Shown: piece by piece, positions 7,841 to 16,813 of the stretch
Layout of the letters: the number at the start of each line of letters is the position of its first letter
Numbering within the stretch: the first letter of the stretch is position 1
Assembly: GCA_963556065.3 (NCBI GenBank)
Contig: CAUVYH020000017.1
Coordinates: forward strand, 186,001 to 250,000
Source: JBAXTE01 sp963556065
Lineage (GTDB): Bacteria > Bacteroidota > Bacteroidia > Bacteroidales > WCHB1-69
Direction: 5' to 3'
DNA length: 64,000 bases
The notes under the pieces: generated by a model
The model's input: the letters and a program-made list of their open reading frames with translations, nothing else
Databases searched by the model: none
What the model was told of the DNA's origin: nothing
Translations under genes and position numbers: made by a program

Positions 7841-9388
7841 TTATTCAAATTCAACTATTTTAAAAGTTATATTGGTCGTTTTTTTCCTTTTTTCTTCTTT
7901 CTTCTTTTTCTTGTTCTCTTCGCTGTCTCTCTTGTCATCGTTATCGTTTCCCCATACCAAATAAGTGTTATCATATAAATGGGTAATGCTGTTATCAAAT
8001 CGATTGACATCAGTATATTTACTTTTATTTTTGATGATTACTTTTTGTTTTTCATTTCCTTCGGTTACATCGCCCTCTGCAGAAATAGTTTTATAAGATA
8101 ATTCATTATTAAAGTATCCAATCAAAGCAATAGTGTTATCATTAGCCGGTCGAGCACAGGTTTTTGATTTTAAATGGGTACTGAATATATCATATTCAAA
8201 GTTTTTTGCCCATTCAATTTCTCCCTCATCGTTAAAATAGTAGATCACACTATTTGTAAAGTAATAACCAATCAGTCTGACTCGGGTCTCCCATCTATAA
8301 CCTTGACCAGAATAAACATATTCTTGATATGTTTCCCATACTTCCTGATACTTGTCAAAAACAGCCACATTTTTATCTTGAAAACGGAAACAGTTACTGA
8401 TTAAAAAGGCATTGCCTTTTAAAAAAACGGAATTTCCAAATAAGGTTAAAAATATATCGTTTTTTAAAGAAACTACTCTTTTTTTATTGAGCAAATCGGA
8501 ACTCTTTTGGTCGATTTTGTTTATTGATTTAATGTCATTGTCATTAAGATTTGTGAGATAATAACTATAGGAAACAATGTCGTCTTTCTTTCTCTCGCCG
8601 AGAATCTCCTTTTCAATCAAACCAAAGGCAAATTTATGAGCAGAATCAGGTTTGAGTATGTTCAAAAATAAGAGTTCTTCATTGTTTGATTGAGCTAATG
8701 ATGTTTTTTCAACTACAACACCGTCGTCTATTGTATATAAATAATCATACGGGATTTTCTTTTTTGTGCTTTTAACTCTAAAATAGATGTTTTTACCGTC
8801 ATCTGTACGTTCGAAAATATCGGTGTGCTCGGGTAAATTCAATCGATTAGAAGAGAGGGTTAGTGTAGAAAAATCAATTTTCATAATGGCATCTTCTTTT
8901 TTAATGGCAGCATCAAAATAGTATGCTCCTTTGATGAAATTTCCTTTATACAGTCGGATTCTATCTTTGAATTCTATGTCTTTTTTGGAGACTTCCCCGT
9001 CCGAAGTGATTTTCATTACCGTTAAATCGCCGACTTTTTGGCCATCAACGATGCCTGCACCATTTGTGTTGTCTAAGTAATAAACAAGGTTGATGTCGCC
9101 ATCATAAGCGTTTTCGGCTAATAGATACAACTGTTTCTCGAAATCCATAGATTTTGTCCAGACTACTTCTAATTCAGGGTTATACAAAGTAAAGGTCCAG
9201 GTTCTGAGTTTTCGTGACTCTTCACTTTTAGTGTTTTGGATTACCACGAATCCTTTTTTGCCGAGTTCCATTAATGATATTTCATCGTCCTTGTTTAATG
9301 TTATCTGCGTTTGGTTTGTAACAGATAATTGAGCAAATGTGCCCGAAAAGGTCATAACGATGACCAGAATAGCCAAAAGTTTTTTCAT
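7841..9388 (-). CDS. Secreted protein of a tandem paralogue family, copy 1
   Basis: The function is unknown. The start is set at the second Met (12 codons into the longest frame), giving 515 residues that open with MKKLLAILVIVMTFSGTFAQ, a clean signal peptide nearly identical to that of the next copy. The body is built of repeating short strands with W and Y positions (TWTFTLYNPELEVVWTKSMD; a later EGEIEWAKNFEYD), which suggests a beta-propeller. The same two motifs occur at matching places in the copies at 9431 and 10983. A very basic stretch (KKKKKEEKRKK) precedes the conserved end FKIVEFE. Gap to the next copy: 42 bases. All copies probably share one transcript. Confidence 0.8.
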   Translation of the reverse strand: MKKLLAILVIVMTFSGTFAQLSVTNQTQITLNKDDEISLMELGKKGFVVIQNTKSEESRKLRTWTFTLYNPELEVVWTKSMDFEKQLYLLAENAYDGDINLVYYLDNTNGAGIVDGQKVGDLTVMKITSDGEVSKKDIEFKDRIRLYKGNFIKGAYYFDAAIKKEDAIMKIDFSTLTLSSNRLNLPEHTDIFERTDDGKNIYFRVKSTKKKIPYDYLYTIDDGVVVEKTSLAQSNNEELLFLNILKPDSAHKFAFGLIEKEILGERKKDDIVSYSYYLTNLNDNDIKSINKIDQKSSDLLNKKRVVSLKNDIFLTLFGNSVFLKGNAFLISNCFRFQDKNVAVFDKYQEVWETYQEYVYSGQGYRWETRVRLIGYYFTNSVIYYFNDEGEIEWAKNFEYDIFSTHLKSKTCARPANDNTIALIGYFNNELSYKTISAEGDVTEGNEKQKVIIKNKSKYTDVNRFDNSITHLYDNTYLVWGNDNDDKRDSEENKKKKKEEKRKKTTNITFKIVEFE

Positions 9389-9430
9389 AAACTGTTTTTT
9401 TATATATCTATTCATTTTCATAATTTGATT

Positions 9431-10921
9431 TTACTTATCTAACTCAACTATTTTAAACCCAATGTTCAAGCTGTTTTTGTTGGTGCTTTTGCCCTCTAAT
9501 CCCCACATTAAAAAAGTGTCATTGTGCAAATTGACGAAATTATAACCGGTATAGTCGGTTTGAACCACACTAGCGTTGTTTGTACTCTTTTTCGTGGAGG
9601 TGTTTTCAATTAATTCACCGTTGGTCGAGAGTATTTTGATTGAAAGTTTCTCGTCGAAAAATCCTGCTAAGGCAAAAGAATTATCATCATATTTAACCGC
9701 AGAGATCTTGGGTTCCATAAACGGACTTACATTTTCACACTCAAAATTTTTCGACCACTCCAAAACACCCTCATCATTTATACACCAAACAATAATATTG
9801 GTGATTAAATAACCGGCATCCGCATAAGCTCCATAGGTCTCATAGAAAATTTCCTGACTTTTTTCAAAAACCAGAATATTCTTATCCTTAATACGGATGC
9901 AGTTACTTATTAAATAACGGCTGTCTCTCAGCTTATATTTACCGGTAAAGCTGTTAGCCAATGTTTTGTTCTTTATTTGCAAAGTGCTATTTTGGGTTAA
10001 AATATTAGAAGTTACTTTATCCACCATGTGAAAACTTTTTGCTCCTAAACCGTTTAAATTGGCGATATAGTATTGCTTGTCAACATCATTCCCCATGTTC
10101 GAGAAATCATAATATGCATCCATTTTTGACATAAGCACAAATTTGTGAAGAGAATCGGATTGAATAATCTGTAAACGTTCAATATCATTATCATTCGTTC
10201 TTTCCAATACCATCTTATCTGTGGCCACTCCGTCTTCGATGGTATAGATCGCATCGTAGTCGAGACTCTTTTTTAAGCTACGAACTCGGTAATAAATATT
10301 TTTCCCATCACTATTCTGGTCAATAATCACGGTGCTTTCCGGTGTATTGATCAAGTTTTGAGACATGGAAAGCGTGGAGAAATCAAATTTCAGGATGGCA
10401 TCGTCTTTCTTTCTTTGAACGGCATAATAGCAAGCATCTTGAACGAATGTTTTTCCATAGAGCACAACTTCTTTGTCAAGATCAATCGTTTTTTCGGATA
10501 TTATGCCGTCGTGTGTGATTTTTATTAAATGGAATTTATCTGCTTTTGGTCTTATTCCATAAGAAAAATCAGTCGCTATAATATTTATTCCGCCTTCAAA
10601 TGTGCTCATGCTTACCTTCATAAGTTGGTCGAGTTCTATCTCTTTCGACCAAAGCACATCCAGTTGCAGATTGTATGAGGTAAACGTCCATGTGCTATTA
10701 CTCTTTTTTTCTTTACTTTGAGACTCGTTTACAAAGATAAATCCATTTTCCCCTAAATTATATACATTTTTGAGTGTTTCCGCACTCCCTTCATCCTGTT
10801 CTCCTCCCAAAATATTCGATCGCTTTTCAATTGCAATTTGTTTTTGCTTTACGACTTGTAATTGTGCAAATGCACCTGAAAAGGCCATCGTGATGACCAG
10901 CATTACCAACAGTTTTTTCAT
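9431..10921 (-). CDS. Secreted protein of a tandem paralogue family, copy 2
   Basis: This 496-residue paralogue of its two neighbours has unknown function. Its signal peptide is MKKLLVMLVITMAFSGAFAQ. Shared marks with the other copies are STWTFTSYNLQLDVLW near residue 75, ILKFDFSTLSMSQNLINTPE in the middle, YRVRSLKK, ISNCIRIKDKNILVFEK, EGVLEWSKNFECE, and the terminal FKIVEL. These suggest a propeller-like repeat fold with one conserved closing strand at the C-terminus. Sequence drift between copies is large, so the duplication is old. It lacks the basic stretch seen in copy 1. It carries no T9SS sorting domain, so it probably stays periplasmic or is exported by another route. Confidence 0.8.
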   Translation of the reverse strand: MKKLLVMLVITMAFSGAFAQLQVVKQKQIAIEKRSNILGGEQDEGSAETLKNVYNLGENGFIFVNESQSKEKKSNSTWTFTSYNLQLDVLWSKEIELDQLMKVSMSTFEGGINIIATDFSYGIRPKADKFHLIKITHDGIISEKTIDLDKEVVLYGKTFVQDACYYAVQRKKDDAILKFDFSTLSMSQNLINTPESTVIIDQNSDGKNIYYRVRSLKKSLDYDAIYTIEDGVATDKMVLERTNDNDIERLQIIQSDSLHKFVLMSKMDAYYDFSNMGNDVDKQYYIANLNGLGAKSFHMVDKVTSNILTQNSTLQIKNKTLANSFTGKYKLRDSRYLISNCIRIKDKNILVFEKSQEIFYETYGAYADAGYLITNIIVWCINDEGVLEWSKNFECENVSPFMEPKISAVKYDDNSFALAGFFDEKLSIKILSTNGELIENTSTKKSTNNASVVQTDYTGYNFVNLHNDTFLMWGLEGKSTNKNSLNIGFKIVELDK

Positions 10922-10982
10922 ATTTTATTTATTTTTTCATGTTTTTTTATTTGTTTATTGATAAAATCAATCTGATTTTAAC

Positions 10983-12473
10983 TTACTTTATTTCAACGAT
11001 TTTGAAATTTAATTTTATATTATAATCTTTCTTTTTTAGTCGTTTTTGAGTTTGTTCATAAGATTCATGTTCGAGCCCCCATACCACATATTTATTGTCA
11101 CACAAATAGGTAATGTTGTTATTAGCCATATAGTCGTCCAGGTCAAATTCGTCTTTAATTTTAAACGGATTGAGGTCGCCGAGAATGGTTCCGTCCAGAG
11201 CAATAGTAATTGCTGCAATTTCGTCTTCGAATTGCCCGAATATGGAAATTGTATTGTTTGTATTCAATCGGGCACTTGTAACCGGATTTGCAAGCGGTGT
11301 GATGATGTCATATTCGATATTACGGCTCCACTCAATTACTCCATCATCGTTAAAGCACCAAATGATAGTGTTTGTATAAAAGAAAATATCAGGATCCCGA
11401 TCTTTTTTCACGCTGGTTCTTTTCGTTTGGTATTTATCAAACACCACATAGTTTCTATCATTGACTCTGAAGCATTTATTGATTTTATATTTATTGTTCA
11501 TTAATTTTTTGCTGAAATTTCCGCCTCCGCCCCCACCATGCAGAATACGAATATCTCTTTTGTTTTCAAGTTCCTCAGTGTATTTTTTTTCGACATTTTG
11601 AATCGGATAAATAGAATCTTTTTCAATTTTTGTAATAAAAAATCCATAATTATAGCTCTCCGATAAAATTCGAGCACCACTAATCCATTGTTTGGTTTCG
11701 CCCATAAAAAAATCATGAGTTGAATCTGCCTTTATTAACTGCATATTATCAATGGTGGTTTCTTTAGGCAGTTTAACAGGGATTTTGTATGCCAGTTCTC
11801 CATTTTCAACGCTGATTATCGAGTCTTTTTGAATATTACTTTGACTCCAATTGGCATAGAAATAAATCGTTTTCCCATCGGAAAACAGATTGTTAATTTC
11901 TGATGATATAGGAAATCCGAAATCCTTTTTTGTAATACTTAGGCTTTCGAAATCAATAATATATGCAATATCTTGCTCGTAGCCTGATGAAAAACCGGAA
12001 TTAACTTTTGTGGCGGAAAAGTAACCAAATCCGTTAATAAAAGCGTATCCGACAATTCCGGATGCATTCTTTAATACAAAATCTTTCGTTTTCACTTCGC
12101 CGTCGGAGCTGATTGTTGCAATAGTCAGATCCTGTGTGTTTAAGCTGGAATTATTCTTTATGCTATAGACTAGATCTAAGGTTTCATGGTTAACATTAAC
12201 CGCAGATAAGCGACATGATTTTTCAAGTGTAATATCTTTTATCCATTCTTGTGATAAATCGGTGCCGTAATGAGTGAAACGCCATGTTTTATCGCGTGTG
12301 GATTTTTCACTCTCAAATTCTTGTATTAAAACAAATCCCTTGTTCCCTATTGAGTACAATGTTAAATCCGCATCTTCATCAACAAGAAGTTGCTCTTCTT
12401 TTAGAATACTTATTTGCCCAAACGATAAAGAACAAAAAGTAAACAGTACAAGAAATGCTTTGATTTTTTTCAT
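10983..12473 (-). CDS. Secreted protein of a tandem paralogue family, copy 3
   Basis: This 496-residue paralogue of the two genes downstream is the most divergent copy. The signal peptide is MKKIKAFLVLFTFCSLSFGQ. It keeps KTWRFTHYGTDLSQEWIKDI, the central FVLKNASG and IDFESLSITK segments, INKCFRVNDRNYVVFDKYQ, DGVIEWSRNIEYD and the end LNFKIVEIK. A glycine run (GGGGGG, about residue 317) is peculiar to this copy. Function unknown. Upstream, 17 bases before its start, lies the collapsed fourth copy. The set of three with an M48 peptidase and a barrel candidate looks like one transcription unit starting near 12660. Confidence 0.8.
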   Translation of the reverse strand: MKKIKAFLVLFTFCSLSFGQISILKEEQLLVDEDADLTLYSIGNKGFVLIQEFESEKSTRDKTWRFTHYGTDLSQEWIKDITLEKSCRLSAVNVNHETLDLVYSIKNNSSLNTQDLTIATISSDGEVKTKDFVLKNASGIVGYAFINGFGYFSATKVNSGFSSGYEQDIAYIIDFESLSITKKDFGFPISSEINNLFSDGKTIYFYANWSQSNIQKDSIISVENGELAYKIPVKLPKETTIDNMQLIKADSTHDFFMGETKQWISGARILSESYNYGFFITKIEKDSIYPIQNVEKKYTEELENKRDIRILHGGGGGGNFSKKLMNNKYKINKCFRVNDRNYVVFDKYQTKRTSVKKDRDPDIFFYTNTIIWCFNDDGVIEWSRNIEYDIITPLANPVTSARLNTNNTISIFGQFEDEIAAITIALDGTILGDLNPFKIKDEFDLDDYMANNNITYLCDNKYVVWGLEHESYEQTQKRLKKKDYNIKLNFKIVEIK

Positions 12474-12490
12474 GCCTTATTCGTTGGTTA

Positions 12491-12592
12491 TTAAATTTCG
12501 ATTACTTTTAAATTAAGGCCTGTAGTCTGTATTTGTGAAAATGCAACGGATCCAGTTATAAAAATCACGACAATCAATAGTAGTTTTTTCAT
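12491..12592 (-). pseudogene. Collapsed fourth copy of the tandem family: signal peptide joined to the C-terminal tail
   Basis: The minus strand from the ATG at 12592 reads 33 codons and a stop at 12491-12493. Residues 1-20 (MKKLLLIVVIFITGSVAFSQ) are a signal peptide of the same type as the neighbours. After six further residues it ends with LNLKVIEI, matching the C-terminal strands LNFKIVEIK, FKIVELDK and FKIVEFE of copies 3, 2 and 1. The simplest reading is an in-frame internal deletion of a fourth paralogue that left only its two ends. It is first behind the promoter, so it may still be translated. The frame is too short to be found by length alone. Confidence 0.75.
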
Positions 12593-12656
12593 AGGCTATC
12601 AAATTAATGCAGTCTTTAAAAAGATCGAAAAATATTTATAAAATTAATTAACTGAG

Positions 12657-12664
12657 CAAAATTA
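12657..12664 (-). promoter_or_regulatory. -7 box TAATTTTG in front of the tandem family run
   Basis: The minus strand reads TAATTTTG, 64 bases before the start of the collapsed fourth copy. It is the only good TAnnTTTG match at this end of the run, so it is the best candidate for the whole set 12592-4595. A -33 element is not clear. Confidence 0.4.
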
Positions 12665-12849
12665 GCGAAAAGCATGTGAAAAAAAAATTTAAAAACACTT
12701 TTTTTCTAAATAGGCGTTATTTAAAAAAGGCTTCTTGTTTTTAATTTTTTAATCTATTTGAGATTGAGCCATAGCTGAAAATCGGTTTTTGATTAGGCTT
12801 ATTTCATTCATGTGGGGAGTGTTTTTTCCCAATAATAAAAAAATAGCTC

Positions 12850-12857
12850 TATCTTTG
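12850..12857 (+). promoter_or_regulatory. -7 box TATCTTTG of topA
   Basis: TATCTTTG is a full match to TAnnTTTG, 39 bases before the topA start. The -33 region (GTGTTTTTT) is only T-rich. Confidence 0.5.
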
Positions 12858-12896
12858 TAGCCAAAAATTTGAGCGGAATTAATAAAAAATCATCGA

Positions 12897-15461
12897 ATGA
12901 TAAAGAATTTAGTTATAGTAGAATCACCGGCAAAAGCACGTACCATTGAAAAATTTTTAGGAGCCGATTATCAGGTTCGGTCAAGCATGGGGCATGTTAG
13001 GGATTTACCTTCGAAAGACCTTGGCATTGATATAGAACACGACTTTTTACCCAAGTACGAAGTGATGAGTGATAAGGTGAAAATTATCAACGAACTGAAG
13101 AAATTATCAAAAGAAGCGGAAACGATATGGCTTGCAACGGATGAGGACCGTGAAGGAGAAGCCATATCCTGGCATTTAAAAGAGACATTAGTGCTTCCCG
13201 ATTCAAAGATAAAACGAATTGCTTTTCATGAAATTACGAAAACAGCTATTGAAAATGCTATTCAAAATCCGCGAATTATCAATATAGGTCTCGTTGATGC
13301 TCAACAGGCACGACGAATACTTGACAGAATTGTCGGATTTGAGCTTTCTCCCGTATTATGGAGAAAAGTAAAACCTTCCTTATCGGCAGGTAGAGTGCAG
13401 TCGGTTGCAGTACGTTTGATTGTAGAACGTGAACGCGAAATACAGGAATTCACGAGCAAGTCAACGTATAAAGTGGTGGGAGAGTTTCAAATCGAAGAAT
13501 CGAAGGGAAAACAGACATTTAAAGCCGACTTGTCCGAAAAATTTAACACCCTTGCGGAAGCCGAAGCCTTTTTGGAGCTTTGTAAAACCGCTCAGTACCA
13601 AATAAAGTCAATTGATACAACACCCGGAAAAAAATCGCCGGCACCTCCATTTACCACTTCCACTTTACAACAGGAGGCAAGCAGGAAACTTGGGTTTTCG
13701 GTGTCTCGAACCATGACGGTTGCTCAGCAGCTATACGAAAGTGGAAAAATCACTTACATGCGTACCGATTCGGTAAATCTTTCCGATTTGGCAATGGGTT
13801 CAACCAAAAATGAAATTGTATCGCAATTTGGTCAAGAGTATTCAAAAACACGTAGGTTTGCAACAAAGACTAAAGGTGCACAGGAAGCGCACGAAGCTAT
13901 TCGGCCTACGTATATTAATCAACACACAATTGATGGTGATGTTTCGGCACGCCGTTTATACGAGCTTATCTGGAAACGGACGATTGCCTCGCAAATGAGC
14001 GATGCACAGCTTGAACGCACAACTATTACCATTGCAGTTTCTACAGCTGCTCAAACGTTTATATCTGTGGGAGAGGTTATCAAATTTGACGGCTTTTTAA
14101 AAGTATATCTTGAATCGATAGATGAAGAACCGGAAGATGATAATAGCTCTATTTTGCCTCCGGTAAAAAAAGGAGATGAACTGAAGGCAATTCAGATTGT
14201 AGCTCAGGAGAAATATTCACAGCATCCACCGCGATACACCGAAGCCAGTTTGGTGAAAAAACTCGAGGAATTGGGAATTGGAAGGCCTTCTACTTACGCG
14301 CCGATCATTTCAACAATTCAAAAACGTGAATATGTGGTTCGTGAAGATCGTCCCGGGAAAAGCCGCGACATTAAAGTATTAACGTTAATCAATGGAAAAA
14401 TATCGCAAGTTTCAAAGTCTGAGAATTTCGATGTGGAAAAATCTAAAATGTTTCCTACCGATATTGGAATTATTGTAACCAATTTTTTGTCGGAACATTT
14501 TAACGAAATTATGGACTACAATTTTACGGCTAAAGTAGAACTGGAATTTGATGATATTGCCGAGGGTAAAACTCAGTGGACAAAGATGATGTCTAAGTTT
14601 TATAAACATTTTCATCCACAAGTGGAGCTTACATTAAAGACCTCAGAAAAAGCAAGTGGTGAGCGGGAATTGGGTATTGATCCGAAAAGCGGAAAGAAAA
14701 TGATTGCACGCTTGGGGCGTTTTGGAGCGATGGTTCAAATCGGAACGAGCGAAGACATCGATAAACCCCAATTTGCAAGTCTTAATAAAACACAATCAAT
14801 AGAAACAATTACGTTTGAAGAGGCTTTGAAACTATTTGAATTACCAAAAGTCATCGGTACGTTTGAAGATAAGGAAATTGTTGTGGCCGTGGGCCGATTT
14901 GGTCCGTATATAAAGCATAATAGTGTTTTTATATCGATACCCAAAACAATAGATCCGATAGATATCACCCTTGAAGAGGCTATAGAGCTTATTAAGGGAA
15001 AGCGTGTTCAGGCAGAAAAAAATGCGCCTCGGCTCTTGGGCAAACATAACGGCGAAGAGGTGCAGGTTGCTGTCGGCAGATACGGTCCCTATATTAAAAT
15101 CGGTGCAAAAAATTATGCATTACCCCGAAAAACGGATGCTTCTCAAATTTCTCTAACAGATGCTATAAAACTTGCTGAAGAAAGTGAAACTAAAAATCTG
15201 ATTGTTCAGTTCGAAGAAGATACCACCATAAAAGTCTTGATGGGCAAATATGGTGCTTATATTTCATCCGGAAAAAATAATTATAAAATTCCTGCGGATA
15301 AAACACCGGAACAACTCACTCTTGCAGAGTGCAAGGCTATTATTGAAGAATCTCCCGTTTCTGCAAAAACAAAAAACACAACTAAAACAACTGCAAAAAC
15401 TCCTGCAAAAGTCACAAAAAGTAAAACAACGGCTAAAAAAACAACGACCAAAAAGAAATAA
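12897..15461 (+). CDS. topA: DNA topoisomerase I
   Basis: This 854-residue type IA topoisomerase relaxes negative supercoils. The TOPRIM domain shows E9 in VESPAKA and TDEDREGE at 81-88. The catalytic tyrosine is Y287 in ITYMRTDS. The C-terminal third has four topoisomerase C-terminal repeats with the core GR(F/Y)G.(Y/M) (GRFGAMVQ, GRFGPYIK, GRYGPYIK, GKYGAYIS) and no zinc-ribbon cysteines. It ends in a Lys/Thr/Ala-rich tail of about 40 residues, likely a DNA-binding tail. The length is normal for Bacteroidota. The next gene starts 3 bases after its stop, so the two are cotranscribed. Confidence 0.97.
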   Translation: MIKNLVIVESPAKARTIEKFLGADYQVRSSMGHVRDLPSKDLGIDIEHDFLPKYEVMSDKVKIINELKKLSKEAETIWLATDEDREGEAISWHLKETLVLPDSKIKRIAFHEITKTAIENAIQNPRIINIGLVDAQQARRILDRIVGFELSPVLWRKVKPSLSAGRVQSVAVRLIVEREREIQEFTSKSTYKVVGEFQIEESKGKQTFKADLSEKFNTLAEAEAFLELCKTAQYQIKSIDTTPGKKSPAPPFTTSTLQQEASRKLGFSVSRTMTVAQQLYESGKITYMRTDSVNLSDLAMGSTKNEIVSQFGQEYSKTRRFATKTKGAQEAHEAIRPTYINQHTIDGDVSARRLYELIWKRTIASQMSDAQLERTTITIAVSTAAQTFISVGEVIKFDGFLKVYLESIDEEPEDDNSSILPPVKKGDELKAIQIVAQEKYSQHPPRYTEASLVKKLEELGIGRPSTYAPIISTIQKREYVVREDRPGKSRDIKVLTLINGKISQVSKSENFDVEKSKMFPTDIGIIVTNFLSEHFNEIMDYNFTAKVELEFDDIAEGKTQWTKMMSKFYKHFHPQVELTLKTSEKASGERELGIDPKSGKKMIARLGRFGAMVQIGTSEDIDKPQFASLNKTQSIETITFEEALKLFELPKVIGTFEDKEIVVAVGRFGPYIKHNSVFISIPKTIDPIDITLEEAIELIKGKRVQAEKNAPRLLGKHNGEEVQVAVGRYGPYIKIGAKNYALPRKTDASQISLTDAIKLAEESETKNLIVQFEEDTTIKVLMGKYGAYISSGKNNYKIPADKTPEQLTLAECKAIIEESPVSAKTKNTTKTTAKTPAKVTKSKTTAKKTTTKKK

Positions 15462-15464
15462 ATC

Positions 15465-16644
15465 ATGGAAATTGAAGTATATCTTGAACCAATCAGTGAG
15501 CGCACTATCGGTTTTGATTTTCAATCAACTGGCGATAGCCGGCTTGGACATGTGATTGACATATATCGTTTGGAAAAGAGTTTTCCCGACTATACGCAGG
15601 CCAATATTGCAATTATCGGTGTGCCGGAGGACCGAAGTTGTGTCGGAAATGCAGGTTCTGCTTCTGCTCCTGACGATATCAGAACACCGCTATATCGTCT
15701 TTTTTCAGGATTTCAAAATCCTAAAATCGTTGACTTAGGTAACATTAAGCCGGGAAATGAAATTAAGGATACCTATTTTGCTCTTACCGAAGTGATCAAC
15801 GGATTACTCGAACATCATGTACTTCCTATTGTTATTGGAGGGAGCCAGGATCTTACATGGGCTATTTATCAGGCTTTTGAACGGCGTAAACGAGTAATCA
15901 ATATTGCAGCAATAGATACTCAATTCGATATGGGAAATGAAAATTCCCCGCTCAACTCGAAAACATATTTGAGTAAAATAATTCTGCAACAGCCCAACTA
16001 TTTGTTTAATTATACGAACATCGGTTATCAAACCTATTTTGTCGATCAGGATTCCATTGATTTAATGGATAAACTATTTTTTGATGTATTCCGGTTGGGG
16101 ACAATTCATGGGAATATTTTCGAGTCGGAGCCGTTATTGCGAAGTGCTGATTTGTTAACCATTGATATTGCGGCTGTCCGGCAGTCGGATTCACCGGCAT
16201 GCGAACATGCTTCACCCAATGGATTCAGTGGCGAAGAGCTTTGCCAGATGACTCGTTTTGCAGGCATGAGCGATAAACTTTCGGTCGTCGGTTTTTTTGA
16301 ACATAACCCGATTCTCGATAACAACCATCAATCTGCACACTTGGTAGCACAAGCTATTTGGTATCTTATCGACGGTTATTACGGACGCAAAAAGGAGCTG
16401 CTGAGTGCAAACAAAGAGCAATTCGTAAAATACTTTGTATCCATTCAGGAAGGAGCTTATGATATTGTGTTTTATAAAAGCAAGAAAAGCGATCGCTGGT
16501 GGATGGAAGTCCCTTATCCGCAAGATAAAAAAGATCGCTACGAGCGTCACTATTTAGTTTCCCTGTTCTTATAAAGATTACGAAACAGCATGCCAGGAAG
16601 ATATTCCCGAACGTTGGTGGCAGGCACTGAAGAAAATGATTTAG
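15465..16644 (+). pseudogene. Arginase/formimidoylglutamase-fold protein with lost metal ligands; frameshifted near the end
   Basis: This ureohydrolase-fold protein follows topA by 3 bases. As written the frame stops at 16574 (369 residues). Deleting one T from GTTTCCC at about 16558-16563 lets it run on to TAG at 16644 through PCSYKDY and PERWWQALKKMI, giving 392 residues. The catalytic motifs are altered. GGDH is GGSQ at 125-128, the DxHxD segment is DTQFD at 151-155, and the usual SxDxDxxDP is TIDIAAVRQSDSP at 232-244. Both metal-binding His and one Asp are therefore missing. It is most likely not an active Mn hydrolase. A structural or regulatory role is inference. The frameshift may be a sequencing error. 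Confidence 0.8.
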
Positions 16645-16813
16645 TTCCCCGAAAGGTAGAAGCCGAAAAGGATTTCTCGAAAAACGAAGTGTGGCTTTGT
16701 TTTTTGAAGCTAAAATCTAAATATAAAACACTAATGGAAATATTATAACTTCGAAACCGAACAAAATCTCAGTTCATTTGCTATGTTATAAATCTTAGGC
16801 AAAGGGATCGAAA

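Larger units (their letters stand above)
12593..12896. promoter_or_regulatory. Divergent intergenic region between the tandem family and topA
   Basis: These 304 bases hold no gene. They contain long A/T runs and two outward promoters: a minus-strand -7 box at 12657-12664 and a plus-strand -7 box at 12850-12857. Nothing else is recognised. Confidence 0.6.

Noticed and set aside
16212..16550. 112-codon minus-strand frame
   Set aside because: It lies entirely antisense to the arginase-like gene, which has clear family motifs. No start signal or domain is seen.
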